From Bog-793 sp963761425 (GTDB lineage: Bacteria > Actinomycetota > Acidimicrobiia > Acidimicrobiales > Bog-793), in NCBI GenBank assembly GCA_963761425.1, contig CAVXGQ010000005.1, positions 744,001 to 808,000 on the forward strand: 64,000 nt of DNA, given 5' to 3'. Below, piece by piece: positions 26,282-34,507 of this stretch (its first letter is position 1; every line of letters begins with the position of its first letter). The notes below the pieces were generated by a model. That model did not search any database. It was not told the origin of the DNA and saw only the letters and a list, made by a program, of their open reading frames with translations. A program made the position numbers and the translations under genes.

Positions 26282-26506
26282 GTGAGAAATCGGCGGAAAA
26301 GCTACACGGCGTACAGCGTCGGCTGTGCAATCGTCTGGGCCGTCATCTTGGCGGCCCTTGCAGCAACGAGCAAGAAGGAGAAGTTGCGCACTTTCTTGCC
26401 TGTTTGCGGGGGCTGGTGGATCGGTTGGACTTCGGCGACGATCGCTCGTTATGTCTATCCGCCACCGAAGTCTCGACCCCCGTGGACACGCAATCGCCCG
26501 GGCTGA
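26282..26506 (+). CDS. Small two-helix membrane protein, family M copy 2
   Basis: 74 residues from GTG: VRNRRKSYTAYSVGCAIVWA, a hydrophobic stretch VILAALAATSK, then TFLPVCGGWWIGWTSATIAR and YVYPPP with a short basic/proline tail. It aligns without gaps to the copies at 18465 and 30853 (YSxxCAxVWAVxLA, GGWxIxWxSxTIARxVYPPP). An in-frame ATG at 26237 would add residues not shared with the other copies. It has two predicted membrane segments and no known function. Repeat R2 lies ~60 bases upstream. Confidence 0.65.
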   Translation: MRNRRKSYTAYSVGCAIVWAVILAALAATSKKEKLRTFLPVCGGWWIGWTSATIARYVYPPPKSRPPWTRNRPG

Positions 26507-26599
26507 GAGAACTTCGCGTTGGCCGTTCTCGGAAAAGCCACGAGCGGCGCATCCACGGTGCCTGCTCTGTATCCCATATCGCGTGGGGAGGATCAGGGT

Positions 26600-26800
26600 T
26601 GCCGATGGCAGATAATCGGCCGCTGACCTGGGCCTTCCCTGTCGGGCTGCCGGGATTTGAACCCGGGGCCTCTTTACCCCCAGGGAAATCGAACGGGTAT
26701 CCGGGCGTCCATCAGAGTCCACCGAGCGGCTCTGACCAGGTGCTTGTGTCCTTGGACGTCTGTTCGCGTCCAGTTGGATCTGAGCGCTTGGCTACACGAA
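26600..26800 (-). repeat. Attachment-site-like direct repeat A with tRNA-Pro 3' end
   Basis: About 200 bases that recur in the same orientation at 46899-47100. On the minus strand, bases 26641-26685 read as the 3' part of a tRNA: CTGGGGG-type anticodon loop (GGG, proline), T arm CCGGGTTCAAATCCCGG, acceptor CAGCCCG plus A. The 5' half of the tRNA is absent. The palindrome GCCGATGGCAGATAATCGGC sits at its left edge. Confidence 0.65.
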
Positions 26801-27053
26801 CGCGCCTCTAAAGGGACTTTGGCGGGTCTGCTGCACGTTCAGTTGACGACGGACTGCTCCGGGTATGGTCACCAGGGAGTTTGCAGATCGTTGCCGGGAG
26901 ATTCGTGCAACAGGCTCACGCGCTATGGGATTGGGCCGGTGTCCTCCTCCGTCTCCTTTGGGAACGTTCGTGTCAACCAAGATCTCCAGCACTTCGCCGA
27001 TCGTCCGTTCTCGGCCGATGGCTTCTCGCAGGGGCGGGTGTGCTTAAGGTCGA

Positions 27054-27992
27054 TCAGAGCGTAAGCAGATCGCGTGCGCCAGTGTCGCTTGTGGGATGGC
27101 GAAGTTTGCCCATCGCGCGAGCCTCGATCTGTCGGATCCGTTCGCGGGTGAGATTGAAGTGCTTCCCGACCTCTTCGAGTGTTCGTGGCTCTCCGCGGTC
27201 GAGACCAAATCGCAGCCGGAGGATCTCCCGCTCGCGCCTGTCAAGCGGGGCGAGAAGGTGCCCGATCTCACCCGGGAGGAGGGCCATCGCGGCGGCTTCA
27301 AATGGCGACTCTGCCAAGCGGTCTTCAACAACGTCGCCGAGTTCTGCCTCCCCGTCCTCACGAAGTGGCTCCGACAGTGACAACGGCTCAACCCGGAAGC
27401 GGAGAACCTCTGCAAGTTTCTCCTCGGTCAGTCCCACCTCGATCCCGAGCTCTACGAGCGTCGCGGAACGGCCGAGCTTTGCCTGGAGTTGTCCTTGTGC
27501 CTTCTGCACGAGCATCACGAGGTCGCCGGCATGGACCGGCAACCGGATCGTGCGCCCAGTGTTGGCGATGCCGCGAGTGATCGCCTGGCGGATCCACCAC
27601 GTCGCGTAGGTCGAGAACTTGAAGCCCTTGCGCCAGTCAAACTTCTTGACGGCGTGGATGAGGCCGAGGTTGCCCTCCTGGATGAGGTCGAGGAGCGGCA
27701 GGCCCGACGCCTGGTACTTCTTCGCGATGGAAACCACGAGGCGGAGGTTCGACTGGACGAAGGTGCGCTGGGCCTCGTCCCCGCGCTGAATGATTCTTTT
27801 GAGCTCACGGCGACGCGCCGCGGTGAGTGTCGTCTCCGTCGCCACAAAGTCCTGTCCGGCCTGAGACCGCGCTTCGATTGCCTGGGCCAGGCGCGCCTCG
27901 TCGTCCTTTGTCAACAGCGGGTACCGGCCGATGTCGGTCAGGTACAGCCGGACGAGGTCCTCCTCGTCGCGCTCGACACGCACGTTTGCCAC
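27054..27992 (-). CDS. RNA polymerase sigma factor, sigma-70 group 2-like
   Basis: About 313 residues from GTG at 27992, which follows GGAAGAAAC; an ORF extension to 28142 has no family counterpart. Region 1.2 is DLVRLYLTDIGRYPLLTKDD. Region 2 is RLVVSIAKKYQASGLPLLDL and FDWRKGFKFSTYATWWIRQA. Region 3 is IRLPVHAGDLVMLVQKAQGQ and SATLVELGIEVGLTEEKLAE. Region 4 is LDRREREILRLRFGLDRGEP and FNLTRERIRQIEARAMGKLR. Complete regions 2-4 and a short region 1 mark a group 2 (stress/stationary-type) factor rather than the primary one. No anti-sigma gene is adjacent. Confidence 0.92.
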   Translation of the reverse strand: MANVRVERDEEDLVRLYLTDIGRYPLLTKDDEARLAQAIEARSQAGQDFVATETTLTAARRRELKRIIQRGDEAQRTFVQSNLRLVVSIAKKYQASGLPLLDLIQEGNLGLIHAVKKFDWRKGFKFSTYATWWIRQAITRGIANTGRTIRLPVHAGDLVMLVQKAQGQLQAKLGRSATLVELGIEVGLTEEKLAEVLRFRVEPLSLSEPLREDGEAELGDVVEDRLAESPFEAAAMALLPGEIGHLLAPLDRREREILRLRFGLDRGEPRTLEEVGKHFNLTRERIRQIEARAMGKLRHPTSDTGARDLLTL

Positions 27993-28416
27993 GTTTCTTC
28001 CGCTTTCAGTGGGATCTCTCGTTCGCGAGATACGAGCGGCTGAAACAACCGGCACAAAGAGCCAACCGCCGAAGCTCGGCGAATTGCGCAGGCCGACCCG
28101 CAGAAGTCGCCGGCCTCCTCGATGATCGTCCCCGGTCGACAAAACCCAGCTTACTGCCGTTCACGCGCGATGAATCCAGCAGACCTCGACCTGCCAGAGC
28201 GTCACGGGTACAAGTCGGCGACATCAGGTCGCGGAGGTCGGTTGCCGTCTCGCGAGGTGTCTCCATTGGTCGGTGCGAACGACCGCCAAAGGGCGCGATG
28301 GTCACGTTGGCGCTGATCATCTATCGGTCGCAAGACCGATTGCGACAAATCGATGACTGCCAGTCAACGCCTTCGAGGTAGCGAACGCGTCGAGGGTGGC
28401 AAATGGATTCGAGACC

Positions 28417-28760
28417 CTAGTGGAGGTCTCGACGCATGTGCTCAAGTGCTTCTAGGCGGCGGGCCAACTTCTCCGGCGCTGTGGCGTCCCTCGAGCGGAT
28501 GCGGACCTCGAGGACTGCGAGGCGTTCGAGTTCACGACGCACGATCTCTACCCGCTCGTCCTCGGGACGGGACGCCAGTGTGCGGTGAAAGGTGGCGTAG
28601 ACGTCTTTTGCCCGCCCTACACCGAGGTGACGCGCGATCGCCGAGAAAGAGCGACCCTCCTCGCGCAGCGCGAGGACGTCCTGATCGATGTTGCTTCGTG
28701 GCGTTCGCGGTGGCCGAAAAGACTCGTCGCGAGGGGGCCTTCTAGCTCGCCCGTGTTCGG
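28417..28760 (-). CDS. HTH-domain protein with no normal start codon
   Basis: A minus-strand frame with strong coding features and no ATG, GTG or TTG near its N-terminus. It reads TPRSNIDQDVLALREEGRSF, SAIARHLGVGRAKDVYATFH, then a charged helical C-terminus (ERVEIVRRELERLAVLEVRI, KLARRLEALEHMRRDLH) and TAG at 28417. The middle is a resolvase-like helix-turn-helix. Another frame upstream encodes NPNTGELEGPLATSLFGHR, which would join naturally to TPRSNID if one base is lost near 28705. A frameshift is therefore likely; a CTG or ATT start is the alternative. Role unknown, perhaps a small DNA-binding protein. Confidence 0.5.
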
Positions 28761-28931
28761 ATTGACTGCCCTTCCCCCTAGGCAGGGTGCACCGTCGAAT
28801 CTCGGAGCTCTCTCAGACCGGGCGCGCTCTCGTAGTTGGCGCGCTGGTCCTTAAGCAACCGGTTCGACTTCTTCGCGCTCAGCTTTTGCGGCGAACTTTC
28901 AGCCATGGAGAGCCCTCGATATGTCCTCGAT

Positions 28932-29135
28932 TCAGACGGATCGGACGTTGCTCGCTTGCAAACCCTTTTGCCCCTGGGTGACCTCGAACTCGACCCGTTG
29001 GCCCTCCGATAGAGCCCGGTAACCTTCCATTTGAATCGCGGAGTGGTGGACGAAGACGTCTTCTCCACCGTCATCGGGGGTGATGAATCCGAAGCCCTTC
29101 TCCGCGTTGAACCACTTCACAGAACCGACAGTCAT
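28932..29135 (-). CDS. Cold-shock protein, CspA family
   Basis: 67 residues: MTVGSVKWFNAEKGFGFITP with RNP1 (KGFGFI), RNP2 (DVFVHHSAI), and the rest of the OB fold (GQRVEFEVTQGQKGLQASNV). The ATG at 29135 follows AAGGGA at normal spacing; the in-frame start at 29162 would add an unusual MQGMQGIPT. Upstream bases to ~29270 can supply the long 5' leader typical of csp genes. Confidence 0.95.
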   Translation of the reverse strand: MTVGSVKWFNAEKGFGFITPDDGGEDVFVHHSAIQMEGYRALSEGQRVEFEVTQGQKGLQASNVRSV

Positions 29136-29315
29136 TGTTGGTATCCCTTGCATTCCCTGCACATCAAAGCGCGGAATCCAAGGTCGAACCCGGCTTCATG
29201 CAGCTAGTAGGTTCTTATTAGTCTACTGCTTCACCTACTACCCAGCGTTCGTGTTGTTCCTAAGTCACCATTGAGACGGTTTCGCACCATCGACGGTGTA
29301 CGAGGTGAAGGGCGC

Positions 29316-29570
29316 CAGAACCTCAATCAGGTCGCTGAGCTGGCTCTCCTCGGCGTGGTGGGAGATCATCGACCATGGCCCTCTCGCTCTGCTACTTCGC
29401 CCTCTGCTGGCTCCCCATCCCGGTGCGCTCCTCCTGTCGAGCTGGGTTCAAGCAGGACATCGAGCTGATGGTGCTCCGCCACGAAGTGCGCATCCTTAGG
29501 CGCCAGGTGCAAGGGCGTGTGCGTCACCACCGGGTCGCAGCGTCAGCTCTCCTCGCTGGCGTGACCCGGG
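29316..29570 (+). pseudogene. Integrase-type transposase relic
   Basis: The leader AACCTCAATCAGGTCGCTGA is followed by MALSLCYFALCWLPIPVRSS and then DIELMVLRHEVRILRRQVQG, RVRHHRV. This is the same N-terminal block and leader as the relic at 10468-10812, on the opposite strand. The catalytic domain is missing. Confidence 0.6.
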
Positions 29571-29607
29571 GTTTGGCGCCTTACACCTCACAAGAATCGG
29601 TAGCCGC

Positions 29608-30483
29608 TCAGGTATCTCTATCTGAAGCTAGTGCCACAATCAAAGAACGAACTGCTTTGGAGAGGCTTTCGACGTGCCACTCCGCGAGCTCGCCTGCATA
29701 TCTTGGGCTCTCGAATGCAGCATTATAGACGAGCTGCCGCGGTGCAATCTGTGCGTCGAAGTACCACAAACCTGCATTCGCTTGTTCGGGTTGGGTTGCG
29801 TGATCGACAACCCATTGCGCGACTTCGCGGTCAGTTAACTCTTCGTTGTCATCCAGACGCCGAACGAAGCGCCTCTCCCAGAGGTCGACGGGCTGGAGCA
29901 GATGACGGTCTGAAGTCGTCGTTATCTCATAGCGCATCGCGACATCGCGGAGGAAGAACGATGCGAGTTTGGGCCCGATGCCGCGGATAGCCATGAGTTC
30001 CTGATGCGCGCGAGCCACCTCGTCTTTGCGCAACCGCCGTCGTGCCCGGGTGACGAAGTTAATGAGGGCGCCACCTTGGAGCAAGTTGCAGAGTACGCAA
30101 TTACACGAAGTACTTTCGTTATACAGGAAATTGTGTCGGGGATTGGTGCCGCCCTTGAACTGCGCAAGGAATGCCTGCCAGATCAACTCAGGGTCCGATG
30201 TTGACTTACCTGAGCTGATCGCCGTATGTGCGGCAGGGCCGAAATTTGGCGGAGCGCCCTGGTACTCGTACGCGTAAGAACTCACAAAGAGCTCGAGTGC
30301 CTGGCGCGGATTGGGAGTCCCTAACGGGGCCGCACGCTCCCACTTGGGGTTCATGAAGCGCCCGAGATACAGGAGGCTTACGCGCTCAAACAGCGTCATG
30401 AACCGTTCAATCTGACGAGGTGAAGGCACCCTTACAGACCTACTCCTTGCTTCACCAGTACTCCTTGGGTTGATCCTAAACAT
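29608..30483 (-). CDS. Helix-hairpin-helix protein, DNA-glycosylase-like
   Basis: 291 residues, no signal peptide. The centre has a helix-hairpin-helix of base-excision type (ELMAIRGIGPKLASFFLRDV) followed by a DRHLLQPVDLWERRFVRRL segment, where HhH-GPD enzymes carry their catalytic Asp region. A Cys cluster, CNCVLCNLLQGG, precedes the HhH. The N-terminal part (WERAAPLGTPNPRQALELFV) is not recognised. The gene is less GC-rich than its neighbours and lies between an IS relic and repeats, which suggests acquisition. The true start could be as late as MTLFERVSLLYLG. Confidence 0.6.
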   Translation of the reverse strand: MFRINPRSTGEARSRSVRVPSPRQIERFMTLFERVSLLYLGRFMNPKWERAAPLGTPNPRQALELFVSSYAYEYQGAPPNFGPAAHTAISSGKSTSDPELIWQAFLAQFKGGTNPRHNFLYNESTSCNCVLCNLLQGGALINFVTRARRRLRKDEVARAHQELMAIRGIGPKLASFFLRDVAMRYEITTTSDRHLLQPVDLWERRFVRRLDDNEELTDREVAQWVVDHATQPEQANAGLWYFDAQIAPRQLVYNAAFESPRYAGELAEWHVESLSKAVRSLIVALASDRDT

Positions 30484-30852
30484 GGGGCTTCCGCTGTCGG
30501 ACCAGGGTTCAAACCATCACTCCCTTACTTCTATCGGTGCCTCGACCTGGTCGGTCACGTCGGTGCGGGCGTCGTCGAGAAAGCGCGTGATACCGGCCGG
30601 CCAGCCTGGAGCGTTGGGCTCAGTTCTAGGCATCGGTCCTTGTCCATCTGGCACCGTCCCGACTCTGGGCGCTCTACGGGCGCGCCGGAGCGCGTGGCTC
30701 GGCCGCGAATAACGCCGAATCGGGCGCTTGCCTCCTGCGGCGAAACCTGCTTGGCGCCTGTCGTGCTGGCGCGACCCTGGGCTGGTTCGGCGTGGATTCT
30801 CACCGGGGGCGCATACTGGGAGCCCGTCTCGACCAAGGCTTGGAGGTGTCAG

Positions 30853-31068
30853 ATGGCGAGGAACCGCAGCTACTGGACCTACAGCATGAGCTGCTTTGCG
30901 GTGTGGGCGGTCGTTCTGGCTGTCGCTACGGCCAAGAGAAAGAACGACACCAAGGGGAACCATTTCCTGGTTTTCGGCGGCTGGGTCATAGCTTGGGTGT
31001 CGGGCACCATCGCCAGGTTCGTCTATCCGCCGCCCCAGCGCTGGCTCGAGGCGAGCAGCTCGCCCTGA
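30853..31068 (+). CDS. Small two-helix membrane protein, family M copy 3
   Basis: 71 residues: MARNRSYWTYSMSCFAVWAV, VLAVATAKRKNDTKGNHFLV, FGGWVIAWVSGTIARFVYPP, then a short tail. Two hydrophobic segments flank a charged turn. The ATG is preceded by GGAGGTG at good spacing, the best translation signal of the three copies. Alignment with 18465 and 26282 is gap-free through TIARxVYPPP. The lipoprotein leader peptide of copy 5 starts 207 bases downstream, the same gene order as 18465 then 19042. Function is unknown. Confidence 0.7.
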   Translation: MARNRSYWTYSMSCFAVWAVVLAVATAKRKNDTKGNHFLVFGGWVIAWVSGTIARFVYPPPQRWLEASSSP

Positions 31069-31228
31069 GGGGCCAGAGATCGCCTTGGCTCAGCCATCGC
31101 CGCCCCGAACCTCTCGCCAGCGAGGCGCCCGACTGTTCTGATCGCCTCGAAGCGGTGCGGAGTCGGACATCGATGTTCGCAGAGCGCCCAGGCTGGCGGG
31201 AGCCCAGGGACGACGGGTAGGCGTACTC

Positions 31229-31262
31229 GTAACCGCGGCGCAACCACCTACGACTTGCAAGA
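31229..31262 (+). promoter_or_regulatory. GTAACCGC box upstream of lipoprotein copy 5
   Basis: GTAACCGCGGCGCAACCA, 47 bases before the leader ATG, as at 5028 and 18995. Confidence 0.45.
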
Positions 31263-31275
31263 TCACCGAAGAACG

Positions 31276-31305
31276 ATGAAGCGAGGGTTCCAGGACCGAG
31301 AGTGA
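31276..31305 (+). CDS. Leader peptide MKRGFQDRE
   Basis: Third copy of the leader. The TGA stop overlaps the ATG of the lipoprotein remnant (TGATG). It is preserved although the following gene is broken. Confidence 0.45.
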   Translation: MKRGFQDRE

Positions 31306-31543
31306 TGCGAAGCGCTCAAAGAAGGAAGCTGCGTGCCGCTGGGGTCGGGCTGGCGCTTGGTGCCGTGGTGGTGCTCCTTGCCGCCTGCGGAAACGACTGG
31401 CGCCGTCGGGAGTCGCGAGCCTCGGCTCGACAACCACTACGACGACCCCGGCGTCGGTGACACAGGGCACGATCAGCGCCGCCGACTACGCGAAAACGGT
31501 CGCCTATTCAGAGTGCATGCGCTCCCACGGCGTGCCGAGATGA
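31305..31543 (+). pseudogene. Exported CMRxHG lipoprotein (copy 5), broken and truncated
   Basis: MRSAQRRKLRAAGVGLALGA and the lipobox LAACG are intact. A frameshift at about 31393 moves the linker (SGVASLGSTTTTTPASV) to another frame, which continues through KTVAYSECMRSHGVPR and then stops at TGA 31541. The rest of module 1 and all of module 2 are missing. The signal peptide and leader are as well preserved as in intact copies. Confidence 0.7.
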
Positions 31544-31559
31544 ACCTTGCAACGGTCCC

Positions 31560-31660
31560 TGACCGACGGATCGGAGCGGCATTTCCGAGACGAGTCCGTG
31601 GAGTGTCTTGACTCGGATGCATTGACGCTCCACTGCGGGCGCGTCAAGGGCGCGAACGGG
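31560..31660 (+). repeat. Repeat pair P, copy 1
   Basis: About 90 bases similar to 37820-37915, also at protein level (SERHFRDESVECLDSDALTL versus SEQQFRGESVGYLDADGLTL). Probably a remnant of a shared mobile or duplicated sequence. Confidence 0.4.
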
Positions 31661-31738
31661 CGCGTCTGAACTGCCGCATCCTGCCGCAAGTGAGACGAGG
31701 TGAACTCGCGTAACTCCTGTTCACAGGAGTGCGACGAT

Positions 31739-31788
31739 CCATTTTTGCAACATGGAAGTCGGCGGTTCGAGTCCGCTCACCTCCACCA
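31739..31788 (+). tRNA. tRNA-Ala(TGC) 3' fragment
   Basis: The anticodon arm CCATT-TTTGCAA-CATGG (anticodon TGC), a variable loop, T arm GGCGGTTCGAGTCCGCT, acceptor 3' strand CACCTCC, A and CCA are all present. The acceptor 5' strand and D arm are absent upstream. It cannot work as a tRNA and looks like the tRNA-derived side of an integration site. Confidence 0.7.
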
Positions 31789-31976
31789 AGACATTCCGGG
31801 AGAAACCACGCCTCGACGTCGGCACGCGACACGTTTTGAAGGCCGAACCTCTCGTCGAACCGCAACAGAAAGAGTCTGCGACATAGCGAGAGCGACTAAA
31901 AGTGGATTTCCCCGCCACTTATCACTCGACAAGCTCTGGTCCCCTCAGCTCGTCGCCGGTCGACATTGCCATCCCG

Positions 31977-33491
31977 TTACCGCGGGTTCGCGCTGCTGCT
32001 CGACCGTGCCGGAGCACCGGCGGCGAGGGCGGCAAGCAGCACGGGCATCGGCAGCGTGGCCACGCGGATGGCGGAGTCGCCGATGCCATAGGGGAGGATC
32101 AGGGTGCCGGCGTGCACGAGGGCGCCGCAGGAGTAGACGACGTTCGGCACATAGCCATCCTGTTCGTCGGGCGCCGGGCTGAGCAGTGGCTCACGAAGCT
32201 GGCCGATGATCCGGGTCGGGTCTTCGAGATCGAGAAGTATGGCGCCGATGTTGTAGGTACGCATCGGGCCGACGCCGTGGGTGATCACAAGCCAGCCAGC
32301 GTCAGTCTCGATCGGCGAGCCGCAGTTGCCGAGCTGGAGCACATCCCAGGTCTGGGTAGGCACCTGGTACGGAAGCGCGTTCTCCCAAATACGCAGGTTC
32401 TCAGAGAAGATGACCGTGTTCGTCTCGTGGTCGGACCTGGATAGAGCCGCGAAGCGGCCGTCGATTTGGCGAGGAAACAGCGCGAGGCCCTTGTTGGCCG
32501 CGAGGTTGACGATGGGCGTGGAGGTGAAGGCGCGGAAGTCCGTCGTCTCCAGAAGCTGCTGAGCGATGTCGACGCCGTTATAGGCCGTGTAAGTGGCGAA
32601 GTAGGAAACGGTCCGGTCCTGGTGATCAAACCGCACGAACCGGGCGTCTTCCATGCCGTTGCGTTCGGCTCCCATGGCCGGCAGGAGGACTCGCTCGGCC
32701 AGCGACGTGTTCGTCGAGAAGCGGACACCGTAGGTCCGCTCGGCGATCCTGCGCATGAGTGAGATGATTGACCCGTCCTGTCTGTGGGTTACCAACTGAC
32801 CCTGAAGTCGGCCCAGCCGTTCCTCGAGCTCAGCCGCGGTGAATTGCTGACCGAGCGCGTCGAGGACGTAGTCGGCGCTCTCCCCGTCGCTGCGGAGCCG
32901 ACGAAGCTCGCTCCGGAAGACGGCGCCGTCGAGCGGGATAAGTTCAGTCACTCCCCTCGTCGCGAACGGTGGTGCGACCTCGATCTCGACTTCGGCGCTA
33001 TCGTCGACCGTTCCCGTCCGGAACTCGATGGAGGACCGATGTCCCTCCCCGATCGCCCGGACGCTCATCACAAAGCGCAAGCTGCCCGCGGGTAGGCCGG
33101 ACTGGTCGGGATGGGCCACCATGCTGGGGTTACAGAGTGCCGCGCCTTCGACTGCGTACTCGTTGGTGAACGTGGCACCGAGTAGCAGCCGACGTGCCTC
33201 GGAGAGCTCGCACCGAGGATCGAGGCGTTCGGCGAGCTCGTCGGCGTGCCGCCGGAACGTATCGATGAGGTCGCGGTGACGGCATTCGAACCGAGCGGCA
33301 ACGTCATCTAGAGACCGCTCTACCTCGTCGTCGTCGAGCGCCAGGATGCGATCCACCACAGCTGAGGTGCGAGGCTCCTCTCGGCCGAATTTCTCTTGCC
33401 CCGGCACGAACAGCATCGTGACGACCCGAGATGGGTCCGCCGCGAGGCGCCGAGGGCTGCGCCGGACGCCGTCGGTGACCGCCGGTCTCAC
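31977..33491 (-). CDS. GH130-type glycosidase/phosphorylase (long form)
   Basis: 504 residues. The first ~200 form an N-terminal extension (DRILALDDDEVERSLDDVAA, FECRHRDLIDTFRRHADELA). The rest shows five-bladed propeller features of the GH130/GH43-like fold: FTNEYAVEGAALCNPSMVAH, NGMEDARFVRFDHQDRTVSY, FATYTAYNGVDIAQQLLETT, NKGLALFPRQIDGRFAALSR, VLQLGNCGSPIETDAGWLVI, HGVGPMRTYNIGAILLDLED. GH130 enzymes phosphorolyse or hydrolyse beta-mannosides. It is the last gene of a minus-strand cluster and its start overlaps the stop of the next gene upstream by four bases. Confidence 0.8.
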   Translation of the reverse strand: MRPAVTDGVRRSPRRLAADPSRVVTMLFVPGQEKFGREEPRTSAVVDRILALDDDEVERSLDDVAARFECRHRDLIDTFRRHADELAERLDPRCELSEARRLLLGATFTNEYAVEGAALCNPSMVAHPDQSGLPAGSLRFVMSVRAIGEGHRSSIEFRTGTVDDSAEVEIEVAPPFATRGVTELIPLDGAVFRSELRRLRSDGESADYVLDALGQQFTAAELEERLGRLQGQLVTHRQDGSIISLMRRIAERTYGVRFSTNTSLAERVLLPAMGAERNGMEDARFVRFDHQDRTVSYFATYTAYNGVDIAQQLLETTDFRAFTSTPIVNLAANKGLALFPRQIDGRFAALSRSDHETNTVIFSENLRIWENALPYQVPTQTWDVLQLGNCGSPIETDAGWLVITHGVGPMRTYNIGAILLDLEDPTRIIGQLREPLLSPAPDEQDGYVPNVVYSCGALVHAGTLILPYGIGDSAIRVATLPMPVLLAALAAGAPARSSSSANPR

Positions 33492-34507
33492 CGCGGTGCC
33501 ATCACGAGCCGATGCGCATGCTGCAGCGTCGAAAGCAGAGCCAGCGTCGATTCGGTGCCCTGGTTGAGGTTGGGCCCGTTAGGTGTAAGGCCGTCGAAGC
33601 CACCTCCCGAGTCCGGGTCCCACATGACGTGTTGTCCGTCGTTGTCTCCGAGGAACCAGGCCTCAGCGGCGGCAAGGCCGTCAACCCAACGCCGGTCACC
33701 GTCGACGGTCGCCGCGCGGGCACAGGCGTCGGCGAGCGCGGCCACCTCAATGGGCTGCTGGTCGAACGCGGGCCGGATGTCACCGGGTCCTGCGCCGCCC
33801 ACGGGCGTGACCGACAGATGGTTGGCCACCGTCTCGTGCTCTAGCAGCCACGCCAGCAGATCGAGGCCCTGTTGCACCAACATCGGTCGGTCCAGCACAG
33901 CACCAGCGGCGATCATCGCCTCCGGCAGGACGGCGTTGGCGTAGCGGAGTCGAGCCTCCGGCCAGGGCCAGGCGACATCGGCGTGGGGAAGCGCCATGCG
34001 GTCCGCAGCATCGGTCAGCAGTGCGTGTGCCCCCCGATGGTCGGGCTCCGCGTCAAGTAACTCGGTTGCTCCCAGCGCGGCAAACGCCATCGCACGCGGG
34101 TGGGGCGAGCGCTGCCGTGCCGCGCGCTCGAACTCTGCTGTGGCCAAGTCGCGTAGCCAACCGTCTTCGCTGTGCGACGCCGCGGTGCCGAGGCCCCAGA
34201 TGCTCCTGCCCCAGCAGTCCTCCAACGCCGGACGGTCCTTCCAGCGTCCCCCCCAGCTCAACCGGTTCCGGTAGCTGCCGTCGACACCCTGCGCGTCGAT
34301 CAGGAACCGGAGGCTGGTCCAGGCGAGGTCGCGTACCGCCTGAGTGGCGAGAGGTTCTCGTGTGGCGACGACGAGGATCCGGGCCATGTCGTCGGTGCAA
34401 TAGCCGTGCTCTCGTCTGGGCTCGCCGTATCGGGCGTGCTCGAAGGTACCCCGATCGTCCCCCATTCGGCAGAGGTGGTCGAAGTTGGGCTCCACCATGC
34501 CGGTCAC
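33488..34507 (-). CDS. Six-hairpin-type glycosidase-like protein
   Basis: 339 residues, no signal peptide. It has a helical (alpha/alpha)6-like pattern with aromatic motifs: DHLCRMGDDRGTFEHARYGE, GYCTDDMARILVVATREPLA, RNRLSWGGRWKDRPALEDCW, GRSIWGLGTAAS, AFDQQPIEVAALADACARAA and a C-terminal NGPNLNQGTESTLALLSTLQ. The conserved acidic and Trp residues fit a carbohydrate-active enzyme, but the activity is unknown. Proteins of this type are usually found between a GH130 and a GT4 gene, as here. Four-base overlaps on both sides show a tight operon. Confidence 0.7.
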   Translation of the reverse strand: MTGMVEPNFDHLCRMGDDRGTFEHARYGEPRREHGYCTDDMARILVVATREPLATQAVRDLAWTSLRFLIDAQGVDGSYRNRLSWGGRWKDRPALEDCWGRSIWGLGTAASHSEDGWLRDLATAEFERAARQRSPHPRAMAFAALGATELLDAEPDHRGAHALLTDAADRMALPHADVAWPWPEARLRYANAVLPEAMIAAGAVLDRPMLVQQGLDLLAWLLEHETVANHLSVTPVGGAGPGDIRPAFDQQPIEVAALADACARAATVDGDRRWVDGLAAAEAWFLGDNDGQHVMWDPDSGGGFDGLTPNGPNLNQGTESTLALLSTLQHAHRLVMAPR

